A stretch of DNA of 64,000 nt from Cololabis saira (GCF_033807715.1 NC_084596.1:30636879-30700878), one strand, 5' to 3'. Numbered from the stretch's first letter, positions 38,771 through 50,769 are shown. Notes: generated by a model not told the origin, from the letters alone. Translations and numbers: made by a program.

Positions 38771-38806
38771 CTCACAGCACACTAACCAGATCTACTCTGC
38801 ATACCC

Positions 38807-38880
38807 AGAATCAGAATCATCTTTATTGGCCAGGTTCGAACATTGTCCAACAAGGAATTTGACTCCGGTAATTTCACATG
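38807..38880 (-). mobile_element. 3' end of an L2-like LINE
   Basis: On the minus strand it reads GGAGTCAAATTCCTTGTTGG ... GGCCAATAAAGATGATTCTG followed by ATTCTGGG: the AATAAA plus (GATTCT)n tail typical of fish L2-like elements. The same GAGTCAAATTCC(T/C)TGT word recurs in the hairpin at 63544-63653. Truncated to the 3' UTR. Confidence 0.7.
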
Positions 38881-39974
38881 TACATGTACATGTAGGCCCA
38901 ATCAGACATTGTTAAGACCTGTTTCTAGGAACTGTGTCTGTATAGACTTTGTAGCAAGCCTGGTCTACCTGATTATCACATTCATGTTTACATATACAGC
39001 TCCTGCTGTTATTGTGCTTTGAAATGGTGAAAACAACAGAAACCGCAGCTTCACAGGAGCTGAGGTCTCTCTGAGAGGTGTGTTTCTGCTTGTTCCCTAG
39101 GCCGCAAAAATTCTCCACATTTGCCAGCAGATGTGCCTTTTCAAATGGTCTCCAAAAAACATCCACTGTAGCTTCAAAGGCAAAGAAATAAGTGTGGGCG
39201 AGAGAAAGTGAAAAGAAAAGGGTAAAAAACAGGAACTGAGTGTTATGGCATCAAATTAGCCTTTAGCATCCAGCTGATTCTGTCATTTCTACTGGAGCTT
39301 CTTTAGATCAGGCCACTGTGGTGCAAAACATTTTCTGTTCTCACCTCCAGGATTTTAATATCTTCCACCTCTCACATCTTACGCTTCCAAGTATTTCTTC
39401 TTTTAATAAGTATTACAAACTGCCCTGACTGAACTTATAGTTATATTTCTAAGGGTTTGTCATCAAACAGATTAGGTTTTATCTCTTCTCCTTTTGCGCT
39501 TGGATGAGCTTTTAAAATTAACCACATCTCTCACCAAGATATCTGCTGGGACAGATGACGGATGGATAATTTGCATGTAGTTATAAATCCTGATTCCTGT
39601 TTATTTGTTTATTTGTTTATTTAAAAAGGATCCCAATTAGTCTTCACCATGGGAAGACTATTCTTCCTGGGGTCCATCAGTTGTTATTGTTCAACTGATG
39701 GTTTAATAATATGTCTTCCAGAAAATTGCCCCACACCGCTATTATGTTACATTACATTAGATTTAGCAGAAGGCAGAAGAAAAGCAACTCTGGTCGAATA
39801 TGCCTGGTTTCTCTGCATTTGTCTTTGATTGGCCAAGGGGCAACAGACACAGAAAACTACCTCAGGACTACATGGGAATACAAGCAATTATCAAAATAAA
39901 GTACGAACAACGGGGAATTGCTGTTCTGCAGTTATAATTTGCCGTAAAACTTGCTGGCTTAAGGTTCTATTATA

Positions 39975-40040
39975 TATTCTCCAGCCACCTTGGTTGTTTT
40001 GAATAGTGGCTCTTGGACGCTGCTGCATGAGTCATTGCAT
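39975..40040 (+). repeat. Unclassified dispersed repeat, short copy 3
   Basis: CAGCCACCTTGGTTGTTTTGAATAGTGGCTCTTGG-type sequence followed by GCATGAGTCATT matches the central part of copies 1 and 2. Only about 65 bp are alignable by eye. Confidence 0.55.
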
Positions 40041-40829
40041 AAAGACACCTCTGCCCTCCACCACCACTGCTTTTGCATAGATGACAGGTCAGATCAGTGA
40101 GACCAACACACAGAAAACAAGCACTGACACACCAAGATGGAGCATTTTTCCAAATTTGGTCACACAAGTGAAAAGAGATTAGTCAAGTTCAGCTTTAAAT
40201 ATAAGCATCTATGCAGACTGAACCGAATGTGTATTTTGACCAGACAAAATGTGCATTACCTTGTTCATGCAGCTTTCAAAATGGTTGTTTCAAGCAGATA
40301 CTGTTCACAGAATAACAAGAGCAGTCGTGCGAGAACAGCTGTCCAGGGCAGTGATAATTAATCCAGGTAATCATGGGTGAAGTGGAGCCTCTTGTTTGAA
40401 TGGATGGGTGTTTTGTGTAGCGTTTAGCAACTATTTGACCGTTATAGCTTCCACTGCTTGACAAAGGAAAACAAACAATATTTTTGAGCACATTCGTTCT
40501 TTCTAAGTGTTATCACATAGCAACAAATCCCAAATACACGAATCACATTCAATGTCCATGACAGTGTATAAGAGCCTCTGAAAGCAATGGAGACACTTCT
40601 CTAAATACTTTCACCTTTCTGCAGCCTGGCTGAATCCAGAGGTGATGACAGGAATGCAGATCCATCATTAATGTGAATCTCAGGGCTCAAGCTCTTCACC
40701 ACAACAGAATGTCTGTTGATCTTTTGCTCCTTAAATGAACGTGAAGAAATCTAAAGAGGCCTAATTACGCTTTTCTGTGTGTTCTGACCTATATTCAATG
40801 TTATTATAATGGATTATCATCTTAGACAT

Positions 40830-40946
40830 GGCCCTGCGATGGACTGCTGACCTTTTCCAGGGGGTACCCTTGCCTCTCGTCTGAAATTAGCTGGGATGGG
40901 ATAAAGCGGGTATGGAAAATGGATGGATGGATGGATGGATGGATCT
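40830..40946 (+). mobile_element. 3' tail of the fish repeat ending in (ATGG)n
   Basis: CCCTGCGATGGACTGCTGAC, GGGGTACCCTTGCCTCTCGT, AGCTGGGATGGGATAAAGCG and GGGTATGGAAAATGGATGG are the usual 3' end of the common tRNA-headed fish repeat, ending in six ATGG units. The head is missing. Confidence 0.65.
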
Positions 40947-42633
40947 TAGACATGATCGGATGCTCGAAAAAGAATGTTTTTCATGTTGCTGGGGATATTT
41001 CTTCTGAGGAATTCAGTAGGCCGACTGTGAAGTCATAGAGGGTAGAACTTCTGAGTAGGGTCACATTCTTCGGGTAGGGTGTGTCCACAAGAGCTTTGGA
41101 GGTTATTTCAAAAGCAGAAGTCTACACCCGCATGGCAAAATCCACTCCATTTATCTGCCAAGTGAATCTACATGTACTGATCACTTTGCTTTTGTTTAAA
41201 AGCTGTAGCAAAGCACCAATGCACTTTGTTCTTCTGGGCCAGTAACACACAAAAAAATTCAGTTATTTATTTTTCTACACAAACCAGAAAGACTAAAAGG
41301 CTGAAAGTTGATGATGTTCCAACACCAGAATCTGGTGACACTGCACTACAAACAGTTGGTAAACTGTCTGCGTTACGTTGGCAACAGACTTGTGCAAGTG
41401 ATTTACAGAACATTAGTTGTGTAAAAGTGTTAAAAGTGGCTAACATTTACTGTACTTAAGTATCAAAAGTACTTTTTTTTGTATTAAAAGTGTTGGGAGT
41501 AAAAGTTTCAAAAACTGAGCAGCCAGAACACACCAGGCCTGGCTATCAAGCTATGTGAAAGGCTTATGATAACCACCTAATGTTAAAAATATCTGTTAAG
41601 TTTTTATAATCTGGCATGCCTCAGTGTCTTTGGGTAGATATAAGAGGGGCTTCAAGTGGTAGGATATGTCTTTCACTTGTGCATACAAAACATTTCTGTG
41701 AAATATGGGCCCAGGTGTGCAACACTATCTTCATCACCACAGGTACTGAGTTCACGGCTGTTGTTAGTGCTGCCTTGAGTATTAACAGAGTTATAATGCC
41801 GGCCGGGGCTTCCATGGGCGTGATTGAATCAGGCATTGTCAATGCGACACACTAGATATGCAAGACTCCTCTTTACATTAGTTTTGACATGTGGTATTTG
41901 AGAGCAAATTGCCATCACCAAGTTGTGTGCGACGTGAATTAACTTTCAACAAATCAAGAAACACTGATTCACATAATCTGCTTTCATGCAGATGAAGAGA
42001 TTTTTTTTTCTTGGGGAGAATGTATCAGAGTAGATGTATGTATTTTATCTAGAAAATGGATCAGAATAGGGGTAAATTTGCCAGAAATAAAAACTAAGTA
42101 AAGTACAGACATATAAAATTGTACTAAAGCACAGTTCTCAAAGTTCTTGCATGTTACACACTGGATACAGTGGACAGAAAAAAGATGTATTTATACCCAG
42201 CTAGCTGTCAGGTATACTTGGGTGCATTTGTCAACCATTAGCTCTGCATTTCATCAAGCCTCCGTGAATTCGAAGAAAATACTTGTTCCAAATCTTCTCA
42301 TTTTCAGGAGGAGCTTCACTCATTGATTCTCTGTCATTGTAAAATAATTATTAGCTTTGATGTTATGCAAGAGCAGAGCTACTCCTGAGACAAATGAGTT
42401 TCAAATTAGATCACTGAAAATAAGCATAATATGGGCACTTAAAGGTTCTCTGACTGTACAATCGATAAATAAATGGCAATGAAGCTTCAGTGTTATCAGA
42501 AAATTACTGTTTTTTTTTTTTGAAGCCTTGATATTTTACACACTGAATATAAATGAAGTCAAAACATTAAAGGCTAAACATGATATGAAAATAATACATC
42601 TATTTGTACCTCCAGCAACGCCATCTAGTGAAG

Positions 42634-43189
42634 TGTCACGATTTGTTAAACTGGCGGACCCAAAAGCAGAACACAACAAAATCAAAGTCCAAGGGTGTTT
42701 ATTAAATAATGCGGGAAGAAGCAATCCGGAGGGCAGCAGGATTCTAATGTGCAGGTGAGCAGGCTGAGGCTGAGTGGCAGGTAGGCAGGCAGGCAGGCAA
42801 GGCAAACGGCTGGCAGAGATTCTCTGAGGATGAGAAGAGCAGGAATCAAAAATCATGAAGAGCACAAAATCAGCACTCACTAACAAAACTGGGTTTTCCA
42901 AAAATACTAAACCAGGAAATAAACTAGGAAAAATACTGGACAGGTTGACTAGAAGCGTTACCAAACACTAGGGTTGTGAAACGATCTGGCATCGGCGCTG
43001 CAGGATCTCCAAACATTTAAAGACTGGGGATGATTAGCTGACGCCAGGCAGGTGAGGAGACGAGGGAACTGGAACCAGGTGTGCCAAGCTGAGAGCTGGA
43101 GCCAAGCCTATACGCCCACAGTACACGCCCACTCACAACACGCACACACAAACAAATAGACAGAACACAGACACTGACAGACTGTGACA
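42634..43189 (-). repeat. 3' LTR of the gypsy element
   Basis: 556 bp, apparently identical to the 5' LTR. It contains AATAAA on the minus strand (42703-42698), the probable poly(A) signal about 290 bases after the R start at 42990. A (GCCT)n-like run (GGCAGGCAGGCAGGCAAGG on the plus strand, near 42785) lies in the R/U5 part. Confidence 0.95.
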
Positions 43190-43202
43190 GGGCCCCCCCC
43201 TC
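43190..43202 (-). promoter_or_regulatory. Polypurine tract candidate
   Basis: On the minus strand a GAGGGGGGGG run is followed by CCC and then the 3' LTR. It immediately follows the pol stop codon. A G-rich tract in this position is expected to prime plus-strand DNA synthesis, although the three C residues next to the LTR are unusual. Confidence 0.55.
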
Positions 43203-46200
43203 AAGGGACGCCACCGGGCGGCCCACCAGGCTTGCCCGGGTGACTGCGGTGGAATGCAGAGACGAGGGGAGGGTCCAGGATGAAGCGCCGAGGCACCCAG
43301 CACCGCTCTTCAGGGCCGTACCCCTCCCAGTCCACCAAGTACTGCAAGCCCCTCCCACGACGCCGCACATCCAGCAGCCGCCGGACCGTATAGGCAGGGT
43401 GGTCATCAATGACGCGGGGGGGCGGGGGGGGGACATCAGGCGGAGCCAGGGGACTGGATGACACAGGCTTCAACTGGGAGACATGGAAGGTGGGATGGAC
43501 CCTCCAGCGAGGAGGCAACCTCAGCTTGACCACTGAAGGATTGATGATGGAAATGATTTCGTACGGCCCAACATATCGGGGCGAAAGCTTCTTGGAGTCC
43601 ACCTTCAGGGGGAGGTCTTTGGAGGAAAGCCACACCGGCTGGCCTGGTAGGTACACGGGGGCTCTGGACCGGCGCCGGTCAGCGTATCGCCGATTACGCT
43701 CTACAGAGCAGAGGATTGCCGAACGAGCATCCTTCCACACCTTGCGGCAGCGCCGCATATGAGCCTGGACAGAGGGAACGGAGATGTTGTCCTCCTCCGC
43801 TGGGAACAAAGGCGGTTGGTAACCCAGGGACCCCTCGAAGGGGGACATTCCCGTGGCCGCACAGGACAGGGAGTTGTGGGCATACTCAACCCAGGCCAAG
43901 TGGGTGCTCCAGGAGGAAGGGTTCTTGGAGGCGACACAACGGAGTGCAGCTTCCAGATCCTGGTTGGCTCGTTCCGTCTGTCCATTAGACTGGGGATGAT
44001 AACCAGATGTTAAGCTGACAGAAGCTCCAAGGGCTTGACAGAAAGCTTTCCAGACCTGTGATACGAACTGCGGTCCTCTGTCTGAAACCAAGTCAGCCGG
44101 GATGCCGTGGAGACGGAACACGTGTTGCACCAGGAGGTCAGCTGTTTCCAATGCCGTAGGTAACTTGGGAAGAGCCACGAAATGTGCAGACTTAGAGAAC
44201 CTGTCCACTATGGTAAGGATAACAGATTTTCCCTGGGAAGGAGGGAGCCCGGTTACAAAGTCCAGAGCAATATGGGACCAAGGTCGACTGGGCACAGGCA
44301 GTGGACGAAGTAAGCCAGCAGGAGGTTGGTTGGAGGACTTTCCTCGGGCACACACAGAACAGGCGGACACAAAGGCACGAGTGTCGGCATCCATAGTAGG
44401 CCACCAAAAATGGCGCTTTAGTAGGGACAGGGTACGGCCAACCCCTGGGTGGCAAGCAAACCGGGATGTGTGTGCCCAGGACAGGACTTGAGAGCGGACA
44501 GGGTCAGGCACAAAAAGGCAATCATCAGGGACATTACCCGGGTCAGGGTGGTCTCGCTGGGCTCCTCGAACCAATGACTCAATGTCCCAAGTCACTGCAG
44601 CCACAATACAGGATGGGGGTATAATGGGCTCCGGACTGGGGCGGTCCTCAGAAGTGAATTGACGGGACAAGGCATCTGGTTTGACGTTGCGGGAGCCTGG
44701 GCGGTAGGTCAGCGTAAAGCGAAACCGGCCAAAGAACAGAGCCCACCGGGCCTGACGAGAGTTAAGGCGTTTCGCAGACTGGATATATGTCAGGTTCTTA
44801 TGGTCTGTCCAAATGATGAAAGGGTGTTCAGCTCCCTCAAGCCAGTGCCTCCATTCTTCTAGCGCAAGTTTAACCGCCAGTAGCTCCCGATTTCCCACGT
44901 CGTAATTGCGTTCGGCGGGCTCGAGACGACGGGAAAAGAACGCACATGGGTGGAGCTTCTGGTCTTTGGCAGATCTTTGAGAAAGGACGGCCCCCACCCC
45001 TGACTCAGAGGCATCAACCTCGACGATAAACTGGCGTGAGGGGTCAGGGTGGATGAGGACAGGAGCTGTGGTAAACCGTGTCTTTAGTCCTTTGAAGGCT
45101 GCATCTGCCTCGGTGGTCCAGGTGAAAGGGTTGGTTGGGGAGGTGAGCCTGGTGAGGGGTTCGGCTACCCGACTATAGTCCCTGATGAAACGTCTATAAA
45201 AATTGGCGAACCCAAGGAAACTCTGGAGACGCTTGACAGAGGTTGGTTGAGGCCAGTCAACGACTGCACGCACCTTTTCAGGGTCTGCCTTCACCTGGCC
45301 ACTCTCCACGATGAATCCCAGGAATCTAGTAGATGGAACATGGAATTCACATTTCTCCGCTTTTACGTAGAGCTTGTTCTCTAGAAGACGCTGGAGCACC
45401 TCTCGGACATGACCCATGTGTTCTCTCAGGTTCTGGGAGAAAATCAGGATGTCGTCCAAGTACACAACGACTGTTCGGTTAAGCAGGTCACGGAGAACGT
45501 CGTTGACCAAGGCTTGAAACACAGCTGGGGCATTCGTTAAGCCAAAAGGCATGACAAGGTACTCGAAGTGGCCGAGTGGTGTTTTAAATGCAGTCTTCCA
45601 TTCGTCTCCAGCTCGGACTCTAACTAAGTGGTAAGCATTTCGGAGATCCAATTTGGAGAAAATGGTGGCGCCTTGTAGGGGCTCAAAGGCAGAGGCAAGT
45701 AGAGGTAAAGGGTATTTGTTTTGGACGGTGATGTTATTGAGACCTCTGTAGTCAATACAGGGACGTAAAGAGCCATCTTTCTTGCTCACAAAGAAGAAGC
45801 CTGCGCCCACTGGGGAGGATGAGGGTCGAATGATGCCGGCAGCCAATGAGTCATGGATATACTTCTCCATTGCCTCCCTCTCTGGACGAGACAGGTTGTA
45901 TAACCGGCTGGATGGCAGGGGAGCTCCAGAAAGAAGGTTAATAGCACAGTCATAGGGGCGGTGCGGAGGGAGAGACAAAGCATGTTGCTTACTGAAGGCT
46001 TCACTTAAGTCGTGGTATACTGGAGGTACCTTGGAAAGGTCTGGTGGCTCAGAGATGATAGGGGAAATGGTATCCTCATTAGGAGAGCGAGCGGACCGCA
46101 GGCAGGTGGAATGGCAGTGGGGACTCCAGCTCACTACTTTACCCGCGGCCCAGTCAATAAGAGGATTGTGCAAAACCAGCCAGGGCTGACCAAGGACTAT

Positions 46201-46602
46201 GGGAGCGTGTGGGGACGAGATTATGTGGAACTGGATCTGTTCGTGATGATTGCCTGACACCAGGAGGTGCACAGGTTCGGATCGGTGAGTGACTTGAGCG
46301 AGGAGGCGACCAGTCAGAGCATTGGCCCTCAGAGGTGAAGGAAGCGGCTCGATGGTTAAGCCCATTTGAGAGGCAACACCCGCATCCAGGAAGTTTTCAT
46401 CCGCACCAGAATCCACCAGAGCAAACAGGGACAAGGATTGAGATTGCCAACGAAGAGTAGCAGAGAACTGCATTCTGCACAAGGGTTTGGGGGAAGAGAC
46501 AGTCTGGCTCACCAGAACCCCCACTGTAACTGGAGAGCCTAATCTTTTGGCCGCACGGGACAGGTAGCAATGAAATGGCCAGGATTGCCACAGTAAAGGC
46601 AC
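43201..46602 (-). CDS. pol: Pol polyprotein: protease, RT, RNase H, integrase, chromodomain
   Basis: 1133 codons from the first GTG in the open frame; the real N-terminus is set by -1 frameshifting from gag, and the frame is open above 46602. Visible in order: aspartic protease DSGA (64-67), reverse transcriptase with YLDD (381-384), RNase H (about 528-645, [14 protein letters not shown] and [10 protein letters not shown]), integrase HHCC finger (H711, H718, C748, C751), D781-D841-E877 (D-x59-D-x35-E), and a C-terminal chromodomain (about 1071-1120, [17 protein letters not shown]) that would direct insertion to certain chromatin. No stop or frameshift is present, so it could be functional. 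Confidence 0.95.
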   Translation of the reverse strand: MPLLWQSWPFHCYLSRAAKRLGSPVTVGVLVSQTVSSPKPLCRMQFSATLRWQSQSLSLFALVDSGADENFLDAGVASQMGLTIEPLPSPLRANALTGRLLAQVTHRSEPVHLLVSGNHHEQIQFHIISSPHAPIVLGQPWLVLHNPLIDWAAGKVVSWSPHCHSTCLRSARSPNEDTISPIISEPPDLSKVPPVYHDLSEAFSKQHALSLPPHRPYDCAINLLSGAPLPSSRLYNLSRPEREAMEKYIHDSLAAGIIRPSSSPVGAGFFFVSKKDGSLRPCIDYRGLNNITVQNKYPLPLLASAFEPLQGATIFSKLDLRNAYHLVRVRAGDEWKTAFKTPLGHFEYLVMPFGLTNAPAVFQALVNDVLRDLLNRTVVVYLDDILIFSQNLREHMGHVREVLQRLLENKLYVKAEKCEFHVPSTRFLGFIVESGQVKADPEKVRAVVDWPQPTSVKRLQSFLGFANFYRRFIRDYSRVAEPLTRLTSPTNPFTWTTEADAAFKGLKTRFTTAPVLIHPDPSRQFIVEVDASESGVGAVLSQRSAKDQKLHPCAFFSRRLEPAERNYDVGNRELLAVKLALEEWRHWLEGAEHPFIIWTDHKNLTYIQSAKRLNSRQARWALFFGRFRFTLTYRPGSRNVKPDALSRQFTSEDRPSPEPIIPPSCIVAAVTWDIESLVRGAQRDHPDPGNVPDDCLFVPDPVRSQVLSWAHTSRFACHPGVGRTLSLLKRHFWWPTMDADTRAFVSACSVCARGKSSNQPPAGLLRPLPVPSRPWSHIALDFVTGLPPSQGKSVILTIVDRFSKSAHFVALPKLPTALETADLLVQHVFRLHGIPADLVSDRGPQFVSQVWKAFCQALGASVSLTSGYHPQSNGQTERANQDLEAALRCVASKNPSSWSTHLAWVEYAHNSLSCAATGMSPFEGSLGYQPPLFPAEEDNISVPSVQAHMRRCRKVWKDARSAILCSVERNRRYADRRRSRAPVYLPGQPVWLSSKDLPLKVDSKKLSPRYVGPYEIISIINPSVVKLRLPPRWRVHPTFHVSQLKPVSSSPLAPPDVPPPPPRVIDDHPAYTVRRLLDVRRRGRGLQYLVDWEGYGPEERCWVPRRFILDPPLVSAFHRSHPGKPGGPPGGVP

Positions 46603-47498
46603 ACCCCTGCGCGCCTCCGGCGAGTGTGCTCTTCTGGTGTAAGGCGGGCTCGACCCACCTGCATGGGCTCCGCATCTGGAGGACTAGGGGTCAAGGCTTG
46701 GGACACGGGAGGTCTGACCTCAGCTGGTGGGTCTCTGCTACTGGGAAAAAACCTAGGGGGAATAGGCTCGGCTTGCCACTGGGACATTTGGTCAGAGATG
46801 TTGATGGCAGTTGTAATGGCATCATCTAGAGAGAGCTGCCCATGTCTAAGCGCGATTTCCCTCCCAATGGCGCGGCTGAGCCCATTTTGAAAAGCTGTGA
46901 GTAGGGCTTGGTCGTTCCACCCCGACTCCACAGCAAGGGACCGGAATTCAGAGGCAAATTCTCTTACTGAGCGCCTGCCCTGGCGAAGTCTCAGAAGCTG
47001 TTGAGCTGCCTGCTGTCCTCGTATAGGGTGGTCATAGACTCGCTTGAGTTCTGTGGCAAGGGCAGAAAAGGATTGGACTGCAGGAGAACGCTGCTCACGG
47101 AGGGCATTGAAATAACTGAGAGGAGGACCCTCAAGCAGATTAGCTGTATAGGCTATCTTGGCTTCTTCACGACCATAGCGAGACGGTTGAGCTTCAAAGC
47201 TCAGCTGGACTTGGGTTAAAAAGTCACGACAAGTGTTAGGATTGCCAGAGTACTTAGCTGGTGGGGGGATGTGTGGCTCTGCATGAGGAACAGCGGCAGC
47301 AGCTGGAGCAGCAGGTACAGGTGGAGGTGCCTCAGGAGGTGGAGCTTGCGCCTGCGATGCAATGGTGAGAGCGGTAAGTTGGTTGGAGATCACAGTCATC
47401 TGATCAACAAGTCTTTGAAGCAGTGAATCATGGTTGCCTAAAAGCTGTCCCTGATTAGCAACGGCCTCCTTCACCCTACCAAGTTCCGCTGGGTCCAT
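46539..47498 (-). CDS. gag: Gag protein of the gypsy element
   Basis: 319 residues, starting at the ATG 47498 (MDPAELGRV), six bases past the PBS; the frame is open further upstream into the LTR, but this Met is the standard sushi-type gag start. The N-terminal 50 residues are helical ([20 protein letters not shown]), then a Pro/Ala linker, then the capsid-like domain ([20 protein letters not shown] through [18 protein letters not shown]), and a C-terminal CCHC zinc knuckle [14 protein letters not shown] (300-313) that binds RNA. It forms the particle core. The stop is at 46539. The family is that from which mammalian PEG10/RTL genes derive (established knowledge). Pol lies in the -1 frame and overlaps the gag end. 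Confidence 0.93.
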   Translation of the reverse strand: MDPAELGRVKEAVANQGQLLGNHDSLLQRLVDQMTVISNQLTALTIASQAQAPPPEAPPPVPAAPAAAAVPHAEPHIPPPAKYSGNPNTCRDFLTQVQLSFEAQPSRYGREEAKIAYTANLLEGPPLSYFNALREQRSPAVQSFSALATELKRVYDHPIRGQQAAQQLLRLRQGRRSVREFASEFRSLAVESGWNDQALLTAFQNGLSRAIGREIALRHGQLSLDDAITTAINISDQMSQWQAEPIPPRFFPSSRDPPAEVRPPVSQALTPSPPDAEPMQVGRARLTPEEHTRRRRAGVCLYCGNPGHFIATCPVRPKD

Positions 47499-47503
47499 AT
47501 TAG

Positions 47504-47514
47504 GCCAGATCGTT
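47504..47514 (-). promoter_or_regulatory. Self-primer binding site (PBS)
   Basis: AACGATCTGGC on the minus strand, one base (G, 47515) inside the 5' LTR. It is perfectly complementary over 11 nt to GCCAGATCGTT in the LTR, with mismatches immediately beyond on both sides. No TGG-initial tRNA-type PBS is present at the LTR edge. The 11-nt length equals the self-primer known for Tf1. Confidence 0.8.
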
Positions 47515-47515
47515 C

Positions 47516-48071
47516 TGTCACGATTTGTTAAACTGGCGGACCCAAAAGCAGAACACAACAAAATCAAAGTCCAAGGGTGTTTATTAAATAATGCGGGAAG
47601 AAGCAATCCGGAGGGCAGCAGGATTCTAATGTGCAGGTGAGCAGGCTGAGGCTGAGTGGCAGGTAGGCAGGCAGGCAGGCAAGGCAAACGGCTGGCAGAG
47701 ATTCTCTGAGGATGAGAAGAGCAGGAATCAAAAATCATGAAGAGCACAAAATCAGCACTCACTAACAAAACTGGGTTTTCCAAAAATACTAAACCAGGAA
47801 ATAAACTAGGAAAAATACTGGACAGGTTGACTAGAAGCGTTACCAAACACTAGGGTTGTGAAACGATCTGGCATCGGCGCTGCAGGATCTCCAAACATTT
47901 AAAGACTGGGGATGATTAGCTGACGCCAGGCAGGTGAGGAGACGAGGGAACTGGAACCAGGTGTGCCAAGCTGAGAGCTGGAGCCAAGCCTATACGCCCA
48001 CAGTACACGCCCACTCACAACACGCACACACAAACAAATAGACAGAACACAGACACTGACAGACTGTGACA
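47516..48071 (-). repeat. 5' LTR of the gypsy element
   Basis: 556 bp, TGTCACAGTC...ATCGTGACA on the minus strand. Predicted U3 is 48071-47873, transcription start near 47872, then R and U5 down to 47516. The TTTAAA box is 31 bases before the start. It appears identical to the LTR at 42634-43189. Confidence 0.95.
47862..47903 (-). promoter_or_regulatory. Predicted LTR promoter: TTTAAA box and transcription start
   Basis: On the minus strand, TTTAAATG starts 31 bases upstream of GCCAGATCGTT. The latter (47872-47862) is the exact reverse complement of the PBS, so by the Tf1 mechanism it should be the first 11 nt of the RNA. Box position and PBS complementarity predict the same start independently. 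The start site itself is inferred. Confidence 0.75.
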
Positions 48072-48077
48072 GTGAAG

Positions 48078-49568
48078 GCCATCAATTGTATTTAAAAAGA
48101 AAAAAAAACAATAAAATACAAGCGTCTCAAGGTTGTTGAAGTGTAGAAAATGTGATTTCTTCAGTGTTAAGAGGAGAGAGGTTTAGCCTTATGACTGTCT
48201 CTTACATGTATGTAGGTGAAGCTAAAATATTGCTGCAAGCTGTAGACGTAGTGCAGCAATGGTATATATCGTACCAGTCTACAGAAAACCAACAGTGGAA
48301 GCAAAAGAACGCAACTACGTTTTCAGGAGTACGTAACTAGGGACATCATTTTAAAGGGAAACTGTTTTATTCCCGATAATTCAACAACAAAGAGAATCAA
48401 AGGGCACCATAACAGTCCGAGGGGAACACTGTACTTACTGTACACTTGATTACAATTTTTTTTACAGATACCCAACTGTTACAAGTAAAGTTAAACAAAA
48501 CAGTGTGAACCTCTGCGGTAACTTTCACATGACCACAGCATATTCAAGACATCGTAACATCAACATCATGAAAACTATCCAACTAACTCTATATCTGTAG
48601 GTTTAGTCATGTTTTGTATTCATGTATTTTGTTGATTGTTTGCCGCTTTAAATGTGAAGCTGAGCTGATTTTATTTAAGAGATAAATACATATTACTTGA
48701 ACTTGTGCTTTGCATGTGGTAAAAGTACACACCAGACTCAACATACAGATTTTTTCTTTTAGCCACATAGCATATGTGTAGTAAGGCAGAACACTCAGGC
48801 AGACCTGATGCAGCTTATTCATTTACCCTCCTTTTACATTGCTTTCACCTCATAGGCGTCATTCAAGACACTTTTTTAAAATATTGATCAACCTTTGAGC
48901 AAAATATTTGATCTTGTAAATTTTATCCATTTAATATCAACAGTTTCATTAGAGGCTGAGGAAAAAAAATATTTTTGTGGACATTTCTATACCTCAACAA
49001 AGATTTAAATGGGTCAAGCTCTAGTTGAAATTCTGAAGACTGAGCCCCTGAACTTTAGGTTCCATTAATAGGGGACTAGGAGGAGATAACAGGAAGTGAA
49101 GAGAGTTGACAGTGAAGAGGAAAGAATGGGGTGAAGGGAGAATAAAAGGAGAGAGGCAGACAGAGTGGGAGAGGTGTGAGAGAGAAGACAGATGACTGCA
49201 CAGGAAGAAAGATGCTGACTTTTTGTTGATTGCTGCAAGAGAGGTTATTGCTTGGGAAGAAGAGAAACACCAACAGCCTGCAGATAAATGTTCACCTGCA
49301 AAACTAACAGCTTGAGTTAGTTCGATGTCCACAATACAGAAGGTTCATTATTCATTTCTATTATCTACTAAATAAATAAATAAAAATGAAAACATGCAGG
49401 GACATGATTACCACCACTGAAACCATTTAGATCCAGCCTTTATTTTCCTTTTCTGCATAGATAACACGGTATGGGCTTCTAAAGCCAAAAATAACAAATC
49501 ATGCTATTTTTTGGCTTTCATTTTTGTCAACCACATCTCTCAACTGAAACTGCTCTGAAACACACCAT
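48078..49568. other. Intergenic, nothing recognised
   Basis: AT-rich flank right of the gypsy element. A purine-rich block at 49080-49200 is low complexity. No gene is supported. Confidence 0.55.
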
Positions 49569-50159
49569 TTATGGCACTTTTCCACTAGCACCTACTCATC
49601 TCAGCTCGGCTCGACTCAACTCGGCCTGGTTTCTTTTCCATAACAATTCAGCACCTGGAGCAGAAGTAGGAGGTTGGAGCGAAGCTGCTGTGAAGTATTT
49701 GATTGTGTGAACGAAGAAGACAACAACACTAAAGATGTAGAACACGGAGGAGATGGTATATGTGCTGCTTGTCGTTCCTTATCGCCCGTCTAGATCCCTT
49801 TTTAATTCTCTCCTCAGCCACCAGGTTTATGAACATTTGCACCTCAGAGTTGGATCACCAAACAGACTTTTGCGCTGCCATTGCCTGTCGAATAAAATGA
49901 ACAAGAAGCCGCCATCAGGGTCGCTCTTTCGCTGATGTCCACATCCTGACTCAGACATCTGATTGGCCAACCCCCCGACCAATCCATGGCATGTAGCGTG
50001 ATGACGTCAGATACAGCCGACTCAGCCGCTTAGAACCTCGACAGAGTAGATACAGGAAAGTATCTACTCGGCACAGGTAGAACCCTAGTGGGAAAGTGCC
50101 AAACCGAGTGGAGGCGAGCCGAGCCGGGCTGAGTAGGTACTAGTGGAAAAGTGCCATAA
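49569..50159. mobile_element. MITE with ends TTATGGCACTTTTCCACTAG
   Basis: A 591-bp segment with near-perfect terminal inverted repeats of about 30 bp: left TTATGGCACTTTTCCACTAG then CACCTACTC; right, read inward, TTATGGCACTTTTCCACTAG then TACCTACTC. Farther in, both arms carry CGGCTCG-type sequence. The composition is GC-rich against an AT-rich background. Recalls a common fish Harbinger-like MITE; the target duplication is not clear because the ends extend the palindrome. Confidence 0.8.
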
Positions 50160-50769
50160 GTCAGTGTTGTTCCTCAAGGCACACAGCAGCACAGCTTGGT
50201 GGCCAGTATTAGCCATATCCTTCTCTCAGTCACATTATAAATCCTGGCTTTACCTTCTAGGAGGCTTTCGTATAATCAAAAGAAAATTGAAAATATATAA
50301 TTCACATTTCATATCCTATGAGTCACTATGTTCCTAGTTTTGTTAGTTGTAATTGTTCAACACTTGACTCGCTTAACGAGCTTGACTTGGTCGTGGAAAT
50401 AGGGAAAACTGCAGTTCCTAAACACGACCACAAGGGTCTGGTTCCAAAAGTGAGTTAACCACCACTGAGCCTTTTGTTAAAATGTTTATGTTTATTAAAA
50501 CATTTTTAGATCCTGGTAAAAAATAATGGGGGAGAATTTTCATGTACAATTTGTGCAAAATTATATAAAGCTACAAATGATTATGACTGTTGTTTTTTTT
50601 TTTATTATATCTACCGACATCCTGACCTGTGGTCCCACCCTCTGATCACCTCAGTGTCTGCTGTCTACATCTGTTTATAAAGTCATCTCTTTAGTACACC
50701 AACTAACCGTGTATCAGTAATATGTACATTGAATGCTTAGTTGTCCTGTTCATGAATAATTAATCTAGT

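Larger units (their letters stand above)
38881..42627. other. Intergenic, mostly unremarkable
   Basis: Holds a third partial copy of the unclassified dispersed repeat (39975-40040) and a repeat tail at 40830-40946. No coding region is supported; open frames such as 41616-41855 have no motifs. Confidence 0.55.
42634..48071 (-). mobile_element. Full-length Ty3/gypsy chromovirus (Tf1/sushi group)
   Basis: A 5438-bp LTR retrotransposon with 556-bp LTRs, gag, pol and a self-primer-type PBS, flanked by GTGAAG on both sides (42628-42633 and 48072-48077). A 5-bp duplication with one extra LTR base is equally possible. LTRs start TGTCAC and end GTGACA. I see no difference between the two LTRs on direct reading, and both reading frames are open, so the insertion looks recent. 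A C-terminal chromodomain in the integrase and the self-priming PBS place it with the sushi-type chromoviruses of fish. No envelope gene is present; it is a retrotransposon. Confidence 0.96.

Noticed and set aside
42536..42964. 142-residue frame duplicated at the N-terminus of the longer gag frame
   Set aside because: It is the translated LTR; gag starts at the MDPAELG methionine downstream of the PBS.
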